From DUEN01 sp024277095 (GTDB lineage Bacteria > Chloroflexota > Anaerolineae > DUEN01), in the NCBI GenBank assembly GCA_024277095.1, contig JAJRVX010000371.1:1-19389 (forward strand): a stretch of 19,389 nt of DNA. The letters run 5' to 3'. Shown in pieces: positions 14,209-19,389 of the stretch (the stretch's first letter is position 1; each line of letters starts with the position of its first letter). The notes beneath the pieces were generated by a model. The model made no database searches. It had not been told where the DNA came from and saw only the letters and a list, made by a program, of their open reading frames with translations. A program made the position numbers and the translations under genes.

Positions 14209-14564
14209 GCGCTTTGTGCCTCCGCAGGCCCCTGAGAGGAGGGGGTCTCCGTGGTATCGGAAAGCCAGGCCTGGCCCCACTCGGCCATGCCCTCAATGAC
14301 AGGGCCCAAAGCCTTGCCCTTCTCGGTCAACTCATACTGCACCCAGGGGGGCACGGTCAACCGCTCGTGGCGGCGAAGCAGCCCCTCCTGCTCCAGCATC
14401 TTCAATCGCTGCGAGAGCGTGGTCGGGTTCACGCCGCCCAACAGCTCCTGAAGCTCGCAAAAGCGGCGAGGGCTCTTCAGCAGATGATAGATGATGAGCA
14501 AGGTCCATTTGCGCCCCACGATGCGCGCGGCAGCGGTCACCGGGCAGAAGTCGTCTCGCGTCAT
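14205..14564 (-). CDS. HxlR-family winged-helix transcriptional regulator
   Basis: A 119-residue regulator with the HxlR signature: CPVTAAARIVGRKWTLLIIYHLL (located at 7-29) containing the invariant Cys7 and the GRKWT turn, the recognition region GVNPTTLSQRLKMLEQEGLLRR (about 47-68), and the wing with PPWVQYELTEKG. The N-terminal Cys is the residue several HxlR proteins (YodB, HypR) use to sense quinones, aldehydes or oxidants, which would suit a partner hydrolase of the glyoxalase type. The start is ATG 14564, with AGGAGAGG upstream. A -10-like TATAGT lies about 30 nt upstream, with no clear -35. It heads an overlapping three-gene set with the hydrolase and the JAMM gene, so it probably regulates that set and itself. 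Confidence 0.9.
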   Translation of the reverse strand: MTRDDFCPVTAAARIVGRKWTLLIIYHLLKSPRRFCELQELLGGVNPTTLSQRLKMLEQEGLLRRHERLTVPPWVQYELTEKGKALGPVIEGMAEWGQAWLSDTTETPSSQGPAEAQSA

Positions 14565-14676
14565 TGACACCACCTCTCCTCAATACGTTCACTATACGCC
14601 AGCCCGGCAAAGCGCATCGGTAAGGGGCGATACACTCGCCCCCGTCCCGGACGGGGAGGAGCGATGGGAGCCGCCC

Positions 14677-14703
14677 GCCCCCGAGGGGAAACCCTCCCGG
14701 GGC
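14677..14703. repeat. GAAA-capped GC hairpin in the hxlR-lacI intergenic region
   Basis: In the roughly 250-bp gap between the divergent hxlR-type gene and the lacI promoter, GCCCC + GAGGG pair with CCCTC + GGGGC around a GAAA tetraloop (14688-14691), with a 1/2-nt internal loop. A second dyad, CCCCGT...ACGGGG, lies near 14640-14656. No ORF or T-run is seen, and the role is unknown. Nothing else recognisable occurs in 14565-14816. Confidence 0.4.
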
Positions 14704-14821
14704 GAGGCGACCATCCCGGCCATGAGGATCGGACACACATCCACATAAACGCGGCGCGCACAGGGTCTCCACATGAGGATTGAGAACAGCCCATTCTACC
14801 CGGCAGGCTTCAGATCGTCAA

Positions 14822-14850
14822 TTGACAACGGCGTCCTCTTGTGGTATAGT
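14822..14850 (+). promoter_or_regulatory. Sigma70 promoter of the lacI-uxaE operon
   Basis: TTGACA (14822-14827) and TATAGT (14845-14850) are exactly 17 nt apart; the start falls near 14857. The -35 lies in the palindrome GTCAATTGAC (14817-14826). Confidence 0.85.
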
Positions 14851-14859
14851 ATGGATTGT

Positions 14860-14875
14860 GCGCACACGTGTGCGC
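14860..14875 (+). promoter_or_regulatory. Palindromic candidate operator at the lacI start site
   Basis: GCGCACACGTGTGCGC is a perfect 16-bp palindrome with a central CG, starting 9 nt after the -10 hexamer, so it overlaps or abuts the transcription start. Size, symmetry and place are those of a LacI-family operator, suggesting autorepression. No second copy was found in the window. Confidence 0.65.
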
Positions 14876-14959
14876 GCGTCTTCCCGAATCGAGACGGAAC
14901 TCCTACCCTCTCCAAGTCACCAGGCAGCCGCTTTCACGAAAAGGGACCGGCAACCCACC

Positions 14960-15985
14960 ATGGCCAGGGACAACATGCGCTCGCACATCTCGATTAAGGA
15001 CATCGCCGAGGCGGCCGGTGTGAGTCACTCCACGGTCAGCCGGGCGCTCAAGGGCACCGGCCGCATCTCCCCGCAGACGAGGGAGCGCATCCGCCGTATC
15101 GCCGCGGAGATGGGCTACACCCCCAGCCTGGTCGCGCGCAGCCTGGTCACCCAACGCACCCACACGCTGGGCCTGGTCGTCACCACCATCTCCGATCCCT
15201 TCGTGGACCGGATCGTGGACGGCATTGAGGATATGGCCACCACAACCGGCTACAGCGTGTTCCTGTGCTCCTCCCACGCCGACCCCGAGCGAGAGATGTC
15301 CATCGTGGAGATGTTCCATCGACGGCGTGTGGACGGGGTGATCGTGCTGGCATCCCGGGTAGGACACCTCTACAGCAAGCGCCTGCAAGAGTTGGGAGTG
15401 CCCATCGTCCTGATCAACAGCCAGGCCAACGGCGAGTACCTGTACTCGGTCTCGGCGGACGACGAGGGCGGCGCCCGGCGGGCCGTTCGACATCTCCTGG
15501 AGCTGGGCCACCGGCGCATCGGCTACATCGGCTCCGGCTTCCGCCCACCGTCCAACCAGCGCCGCCTGGCGGGCTACCGGGCCGAGCTGGAGGAGGCCGG
15601 GATCCCCTTCGATCCCCGCCTGGTGATCGTTCCCGACACCCGCCGCGACCTGGAGAACGGCCGCGCCGCGATCCGTCCCCTGCTGACGGCGGGGGCAACG
15701 GCCGTGTTCTGCTACAACGACCGGACGGCCATCGGCGTCCTGTCGGGCGCACGCGACCTGGGCATCCCGGTGCCCGACTCCCTGAGCGTGGTGGGCTTCG
15801 ACGACATCGAGGCCAGCTGGTATGTGACGCCGTCGCTGACCACGATCCACCAGCCCCGAATCGAGATGGGGCGCAAGGCCATGCAGATGGTGCTGGACCT
15901 GCTGGCCGGCGAGGAGGTTTCCGACACGTTACTACCATGTCAGTTGATCATACGCGATTCCACATCATCCCCATCAGAAAGGTGA
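14960..15985 (+). CDS. LacI-family transcriptional regulator
   Basis: A 341-residue repressor-type protein. Residues 10-31 form the DNA-binding helix-turn-helix (ISIKDIAEAAGVSHSTVSRAL), followed by the minor-groove hinge (about 50-64, MGYTPSLVARSL). A periplasmic-binding-protein-like sensor domain fills the rest: LGLVVTTISDPF, RRVDGVIVLAS, GHRRIGYIGS, TAVFCYNDRTAIGVLSGARDLGIPVPDSLSVVGFDD (landmarks within about 245-290), LTTIHQPRIEMGRKAM. Start is ATG 14960 or ATG 14975; the latter has AGGGA 4 nt upstream, while the former has only a distant AAGGGA, so the true protein may be 5 residues shorter. The gene is followed after only 6 nt by uxaE, so the two are co-transcribed. The effector is probably a uronate or inositol intermediate, judged from neighbours only. 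Confidence 0.93.
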   Translation: MARDNMRSHISIKDIAEAAGVSHSTVSRALKGTGRISPQTRERIRRIAAEMGYTPSLVARSLVTQRTHTLGLVVTTISDPFVDRIVDGIEDMATTTGYSVFLCSSHADPEREMSIVEMFHRRRVDGVIVLASRVGHLYSKRLQELGVPIVLINSQANGEYLYSVSADDEGGARRAVRHLLELGHRRIGYIGSGFRPPSNQRRLAGYRAELEEAGIPFDPRLVIVPDTRRDLENGRAAIRPLLTAGATAVFCYNDRTAIGVLSGARDLGIPVPDSLSVVGFDDIEASWYVTPSLTTIHQPRIEMGRKAMQMVLDLLAGEEVSDTLLPCQLIIRDSTSSPSER

Positions 15986-15991
15986 CACGCC

Positions 15992-17557
15992 ATGCCCTCA
16001 GTGCTCGATCTGCTTCGCGTCCGTGAGCCAGACTCCGCAGTGCCGCTCGAGCAGGCCAACGAATGGGCCGCGCAGTTGGAGCACCTGGTCGGCCAGAAGG
16101 TCTATCCGCGATCCATCACCGCCGCCCAGGGAGCGCTCTATTTCTTGAGCCGTCAGGGCGCCGAGAAATGGCTGGGGATCCTCTCGCAAGACGGCCAGCC
16201 GGGCTTCGACGGCAGCTCACAAACGATCTCCATACACGGGGAAACCCTCACACTCCAGCGATGCCCGACGAACCACGCCAACGCCGTCGCCCTACGCCGA
16301 GCGCTCCCCTTCACCGCGCCCCGGGTCCTCGGGCTCAGCAAGTCCGTGGGGTGCGGAGACCGCCTGGGGCTGGCGACGCCGGGGCACGTGCGAGCCGTGC
16401 GCAAGCACGATATGGCCCCCATCTTCGCGCAGCAGTCCATCCGGGAGATGGAGCGCACCGCCCGGACGCCCGACGAGGTGATGGACGACGCCACCTGGGG
16501 CGTGTTCCAGGAGGGGTGGCGAGACGGATACGGCGCCGATGCGGATCACCTGAAGACCCTTGAGGACATCGACCGCTGCGTGGCGGCCGGGTTCACCTTC
16601 TACACCATCGACCCGGGCGACCACGTGGACAACGAGGCCGACGCCGCAGGCCCGGCCGCCCTGCGAGAGAAGGTACAGGCGCTGCCCTGGGACGTGCTCG
16701 ACGGCTCGCCGGAAAAGTTGCAGGCGCTCTACCTGAACAAGCGCTTCGACCTCGGCGAGTTCGCCCTCTCCTTCGACGAGGAAAGCCTCTGGCGAGCGGC
16801 CGCCAAGTACGGTCGGGCGGTCGCCCACACCGTCGCCATGTACCGCCATCTCGCCTCGCGTATGGGGGACCGCCCATTCGAGCTGGAGATGTCGGTGGAC
16901 GAGACGGAGACGCCCACCACCGTTTTGGAGCACCTCTTCGTCGCCAGCGAGCTGAAGCGACTGGGGGTGCGGTGGGTCAGCCTGGCGCCGCGCTACGTGG
17001 GCCGGTTCGAGAAGGGCGTGGACTACATCGGCGACCTGCGGGAGTTCGAGGAGAGCTTCGTGCAGCATGTGGCCATCGCGCGCCATCTGGGCCCGTACAA
17101 GCTCAGCCTGCACTCGGGCTCGGATAAGTTCACCATCTACCCCATCTTCGCCCGACACGCCGGCGACCTGGTCCATCTCAAGACGGCGGGCACGTCGTAT
17201 CTGGAGGCGCTGCGGGCCATCGCCCGGGTTCGCCCCGCCCTGTTCCGGGAGATCCTCGCCTTCGCCCTGGAGCGATACGACGAGGATCGGGCGACCTACC
17301 ATGTATCGGCCGATCCGACGAAGGTCCCCCGGCCGGACCAGCTGGCCGACGAGGAGCTGGACACGATCCTGGATCAATTCGACGGACGCCAGGTGCTTCA
17401 CGTGACCTTCGGATCGGTGCTGACAAGCCAACGAGCGGACGGCTCCTATCGGTTCCGCGACAGGCTCCTGGACGCGTTGCGATCCGACGAGGAGGCATAC
17501 TACGCGGCCCTGGAGACGCATTTCGACCGCCACCTGAGCCCGTTTGACGAGGCGTAG
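15992..17557 (+). CDS. uxaE: Tagaturonate epimerase family protein (D-tagaturonate/D-fructuronate, UxaE-like)
   Basis: UxaE, described in Thermotoga maritima, interconverts D-tagaturonate and D-fructuronate and so connects galacturonate-type and glucuronate-type ketoacids. I recognise this 521-residue protein by overall resemblance to that family, especially the segment DGYGADADHLKTLEDIDRCV followed by AAGFTFYTIDPGDHVDNEAD (about residues 170-212), a central MSVDETETPTTVLEHLFVASEL, and the late LSLHSGSDKFTIYPIF with a His/Ser/Asp cluster of catalytic or metal-binding appearance. It is a stand-alone cytoplasmic enzyme with no signal peptide and is slightly longer than I remember for the Thermotoga protein. 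AAAGGTGA lies 7 nt before ATG. The gene is 6 nt behind lacI, and an iolM-like dehydrogenase follows, pointing to a combined inositol/uronate pathway. Confidence 0.82.
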   Translation: MPSVLDLLRVREPDSAVPLEQANEWAAQLEHLVGQKVYPRSITAAQGALYFLSRQGAEKWLGILSQDGQPGFDGSSQTISIHGETLTLQRCPTNHANAVALRRALPFTAPRVLGLSKSVGCGDRLGLATPGHVRAVRKHDMAPIFAQQSIREMERTARTPDEVMDDATWGVFQEGWRDGYGADADHLKTLEDIDRCVAAGFTFYTIDPGDHVDNEADAAGPAALREKVQALPWDVLDGSPEKLQALYLNKRFDLGEFALSFDEESLWRAAAKYGRAVAHTVAMYRHLASRMGDRPFELEMSVDETETPTTVLEHLFVASELKRLGVRWVSLAPRYVGRFEKGVDYIGDLREFEESFVQHVAIARHLGPYKLSLHSGSDKFTIYPIFARHAGDLVHLKTAGTSYLEALRAIARVRPALFREILAFALERYDEDRATYHVSADPTKVPRPDQLADEELDTILDQFDGRQVLHVTFGSVLTSQRADGSYRFRDRLLDALRSDEEAYYAALETHFDRHLSPFDEA

Positions 17558-17564
17558 ACCCGCC

Positions 17565-17589
17565 TTGTCAACGCTGGCAAAGTTGACAA
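17565..17589 (+). promoter_or_regulatory. Inverted repeat TTGTCAAC-N9-GTTGACAA after uxaE
   Basis: Perfect 8-bp arms (17565-17572 and 17582-17589) lie 8 nt after the uxaE stop. A related TTGACAAC occurs in the lacI promoter (14822-14829). It may be an operator half-site pair or an RNA hairpin; the first is a guess resting on the shared half-site. Confidence 0.4.
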
Positions 17590-17605
17590 TGGAAACCGGG
17601 GTGAT

Positions 17606-17625
17606 GCGGAGGGCTTTCCCTCCGC
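17606..17625 (+). terminator. Hairpin after uxaE, probable terminator
   Basis: GCGGAGGG-CTTT-CCCTCCGC is a perfect 8-bp stem with a tetraloop, 49 nt after the uxaE stop. There is no T-run downstream, so it is a partial terminator or mRNA 3'-end stabiliser. It suggests that iolM may have its own promoter, although none close to consensus was found in 17626-17740. Confidence 0.45.
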
Positions 17626-17725
17626 CGTAGGGGCGGTGCGACGCCGTCTCCTACAGCCTGCCTTTGCCTGCCATTCTCAGCCCTGATGGGAGTCCAAACT
17701 GGGCCTGAACGGGCAAAGACAGCAC

Positions 17726-17742
17726 GTGACATCTCATGTCAC
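17726..17742 (+). promoter_or_regulatory. Inverted repeat upstream of iolM
   Basis: GTGACAT-CTC-ATGTCAC (perfect 7-bp arms) lies 10 nt before the AAGGAGG ribosome binding site (17753-17759) of iolM. It could be an operator, or a small hairpin affecting translation. It differs from the palindrome at lacI. Confidence 0.4.
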
Positions 17743-17766
17743 ACATTCAAGCAAGGAGGCTCAGAT

Positions 17767-18921
17767 ATGAAAGGGTTGGTTCTTGAGGCCCAATGGGATC
17801 CGAAACCGGATTACCAGGTATCCGAATGGGAGAAGCAGACGCGCAAGGCGATCAGCGGCAACAGCGTGTGGCGTCATCCCCGGCTGGAGATTCAAGAGCG
17901 GCCGGTGCCGAAGATCAAGCCCGACGAGGTGTTGCTGGAGGTGAAGGCGTGCGGCGTGTGTGGATCCGACATGCACTTCTACGAGACGGATGAGGATGAT
18001 TACATCCTCTATCCCGGCCTCACGCGATTCCCCTCCATCCTCGGGCATGAGTTCTCCGCCAAGGTGGTGGAGGTCGGCAAGGAGGTTACCGACCTCAAGG
18101 TGGGAGATCCGGTCACCGTGGAGGAGATGATCTGGTGTGGCCACTGCACGCCCTGCCGCAATGGGTTCCCCAATCACTGCGTGAACCTGGAAGAGATCGG
18201 GTTCACCATCGACGGCGCCTTCGCCAACTACATCGCCGTGGGCGCCAAATACTGCTGGAAGGTGGACGGCATCCTGGAACGCTTCGGCGAGGAGAAGGGA
18301 TACGACGTGGCCGCCCTGACGGAGCCCACCACGGTCTCCTACAACGCCATGTTCACGCGTGCGGGCGGGTTCAAGCCGGGGGCCTACGTGGCCGTGTTCG
18401 GGGCCGGCCCCATCGGCCTCGCCGCGATCGGGCTGGCCGAGGCCGCCGGCGCGGGCATGATCGCCGCCTTTGAGGTGTCGCCGCAACGACGCGAGCTGGC
18501 CGCCAAGGTCGGGGCCGAGCACGTCTACGACCCGAGAGAGGTCACACCCCATGAGGTGCTCATGGACCTCAGCAAGGGCGAGGGCTTCGACTTCTTCGTG
18601 GAGGCCGCGGGGGCGCCCCATCTGACGGTGCCCGAAATGGAGCAGGCTCTGGCCATCAACGGCAAGATCGTGCAGATCGGCCGGGCCGCGCAGCGCGTCC
18701 CCATGTACCTGGAGACCCTGCAGGTACGTCGCAGCCAGGTGTACGGCGCCCAGGGGCATTCCGGCCATGCGAACTTCCCCAGCGTCATCCGCATGGTGGC
18801 CTCGGGACGCCTCGACCTGTCCTCCATCATCACCGCGCGCTACTCACTGGACGAGGCGGTGAAGGCGATCGCGCAGTCCACGGAACGGCGCGATGGGAAG
18901 ATCATCATCCGCCCGAACTAG
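17767..18921 (+). CDS. iolM: Zinc-dependent scyllo-inosose 3-dehydrogenase-like enzyme (IolM type)
   Basis: A 384-residue medium-chain zinc alcohol dehydrogenase. The N-terminus (KGLVLEAQWDPKPDYQVSEW, then KTRKAISGNSVWRHP) and the insertion FYETDEDDYILYPG closely resemble what I remember of Thermotoga maritima TM0412 (IolM), which oxidises scyllo-inosose to a diketo-inositol in the myo-inositol pathway. Catalytic zinc ligands Cys65, His94 and Glu95 are in GVCGSD and LGHEF. Structural zinc cysteines are C124, C127, C130 and C138. The NAD-binding GAGPIG is at 212-217. AAGGAGG lies 7 nt before ATG; the longer open frame from 17686 lacks such a site. It is slightly shorter than the ~400-residue Thermotoga enzyme. 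A related threonine or sorbitol dehydrogenase function is possible, but the inserted N-terminal loop argues for the IolM group. Confidence 0.82.
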   Translation: MKGLVLEAQWDPKPDYQVSEWEKQTRKAISGNSVWRHPRLEIQERPVPKIKPDEVLLEVKACGVCGSDMHFYETDEDDYILYPGLTRFPSILGHEFSAKVVEVGKEVTDLKVGDPVTVEEMIWCGHCTPCRNGFPNHCVNLEEIGFTIDGAFANYIAVGAKYCWKVDGILERFGEEKGYDVAALTEPTTVSYNAMFTRAGGFKPGAYVAVFGAGPIGLAAIGLAEAAGAGMIAAFEVSPQRRELAAKVGAEHVYDPREVTPHEVLMDLSKGEGFDFFVEAAGAPHLTVPEMEQALAINGKIVQIGRAAQRVPMYLETLQVRRSQVYGAQGHSGHANFPSVIRMVASGRLDLSSIITARYSLDEAVKAIAQSTERRDGKIIIRPN

Positions 18922-18993
18922 ACCGGTTCTCAAGGGACCTGCGTCGCCGTCTGGGGCAACGGCGCCCCGGGCGGCGACCGGCCCCGCACAGGA

Positions 18994-19259
18994 CTGAGAG
19001 TGTGTCTGAAAAATGCTATTGCTTCTGCTGAGGGGAGGCCCGGAGGGGCTCCGCCCCTCCGGGAAAAGCCCTTCTTCTGCCCTCGACCTGCCTGGCCTCG
19101 GCCTGGGTTCCGCGGAAAGGGCCGAGAGAGGCAGGTACAGGCCGGAAAAGCGGGATTTCCGTGGAAGGGAGGCCCTCTCCACACCACCCCCTGTGGAACT
19201 GGTCGTTGAGGGAGACCCCTCAGAACATCTTGCCGGTAAATTTTCAGACACGCTCTGAG
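18994..19259. mobile_element. MITE-like element with 14-19 bp terminal inverted repeats
   Basis: The left end reads CTGAGAGTGTGTCTGAAAA (18994-19012). The right end (19241-19259) has the reverse complement CTCAGAGCGTGTCTGAAAA, 17 of 19 identical. CTGAG occurs directly repeated at both outer edges (18994-18998 and 19255-19259), consistent with a 5-bp target duplication around a 256-bp element with 14-bp ends. Inside there is no plausible transposase; there is a perfect 10-bp GC hairpin (19039-19048 with 19054-19063) and a TTCCGCGGAA palindrome. It sits between iolM and the next dehydrogenase gene and fills most of the 365-bp gap 18922-19286. The parent insertion sequence cannot be named from this window. 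Confidence 0.65.
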
Positions 19260-19286
19260 CTGGAGACAGGCGACCAGGAGGACGAC

Positions 19287-19389
19287 ATGGGGCGAGAGGT
19301 CAACATTGGAATCATCGGGGCAGGCAGGATCGGCAGGGTGCACGCCGAGCATCTGGCCTTTCGCATCCCCGACGCGAACGTGTTAGCCG
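19287..19389 (+). CDS. Gfo/Idh/MocA-family oxidoreductase, N-terminus only (probable inositol 2-dehydrogenase)
   Basis: Only the first 34 codons lie in the window. They encode a beta-alpha-beta Rossmann start, NIGIIGAGRIGRVHAEHLAF, with the dinucleotide-binding G-A-G-R-I-G at residues 11-16, followed by I-P-D-A-x-V-L, the typical opening of myo-inositol 2-dehydrogenase (IolG) and related Gfo/Idh/MocA enzymes. CAGGAGG (19275-19281) lies 5 nt before ATG. The position after iolM fits IolG, which makes scyllo-inosose, the IolM substrate. The family is clear, but the exact substrate cannot be settled from this fragment. The MITE-like element lies just upstream. Confidence 0.8.
   Translation, partial: MGREVNIGIIGAGRIGRVHAEHLAFRIPDANVLA

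Noticed and set aside
14780..14959. Upstream extension of the LacI protein by 60 residues
   Set aside because: The extension would place coding sequence across the promoter and start-site palindrome; LacI proteins start directly before the helix-turn-helix.
19000..19258. Short open frames inside the MITE-like element as transposase remnants
   Set aside because: Translations are Gly/Pro/Arg-rich, with no DDE or other transposase motif.

Overview
The window is GC-rich (clearly above 60 % by eye), bacterial, and densely coded on both strands. DnaK, a YvlB-like DUF4097 protein, a NEW3-domain/ABC-2 export operon, and Thermotoga-like inositol and uronate enzymes together suggest a Chloroflexota bacterium (Anaerolineae or a relative). 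That is an inference from gene content and protein style, not from a database search. Promoters resemble the sigma70 consensus (TTGACA-17-TATAAT type), and most genes have strong Shine-Dalgarno sequences.

Layout, left to right. (1) 1-1658, + strand: the 3' end of dnaK, its terminator, and an RluE-type 23S rRNA pseudouridine synthase. (2) 1750-3181, +: a consensus promoter drives a SHOCT-like/DUF4097 protein, followed by a small 92-residue protein with a very good ribosome binding site. (3) 3333-6143, +: a two-lobed GNAT protein overlaps an MFS exporter by 4 bp, followed by a four-helix holin-4/YvlD-type membrane protein. (4) 6176-9601, +: a 30-bp perfect palindrome, a consensus promoter whose leader carries an intrinsic-terminator-like hairpin, then a three-gene operon of a secreted, membrane-anchored NEW3 protein, an ABC ATPase and an ABC-2 permease. 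(5) 9777-10834, +: promoter and EamA/DMT transporter. (6) 10855-14564, - strand: hxlR-type regulator, metallo-beta-lactamase hydrolase and JAMM/Mec-like peptidase (overlapping genes), then a separately promoted cysK-cysE operon. (7) 14822-19389, +: a LacI-type regulator with a palindrome at its start site, a tagaturonate epimerase (uxaE), a scyllo-inosose 3-dehydrogenase-like enzyme (iolM), a MITE-like repeat, and the first codons of a Gfo/Idh/MocA dehydrogenase (probably inositol dehydrogenase, cut by the window end).

The most interesting signal is the roughly 400-nt leader of cysK-cysE on the minus strand. It contains a promoter, a 23-codon leader ORF ending ...Thr-Cys-Ile-Cys-Leu-stop, a hairpin whose 5' arm begins on the leader stop codon, and an intrinsic terminator just before cysK. 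The 5' arm of that terminator has an exact 12-nt complement 120 nt upstream, so terminator and antiterminator would exclude each other. This has the architecture of a ribosome-mediated, cysteine-responsive attenuator controlling cysteine biosynthesis.

A second theme is carbohydrate catabolism. In Thermotoga maritima, IolG, IolM, IolN and IolO turn myo-inositol into D-tagaturonate, and UxaE interconverts D-tagaturonate and D-fructuronate. Finding a LacI regulator, uxaE, iolM and an iolG-like gene side by side predicts an inositol-to-fructuronate route in this organism. The missing steps (iolN, iolO, transporter) would be expected beyond the right edge.
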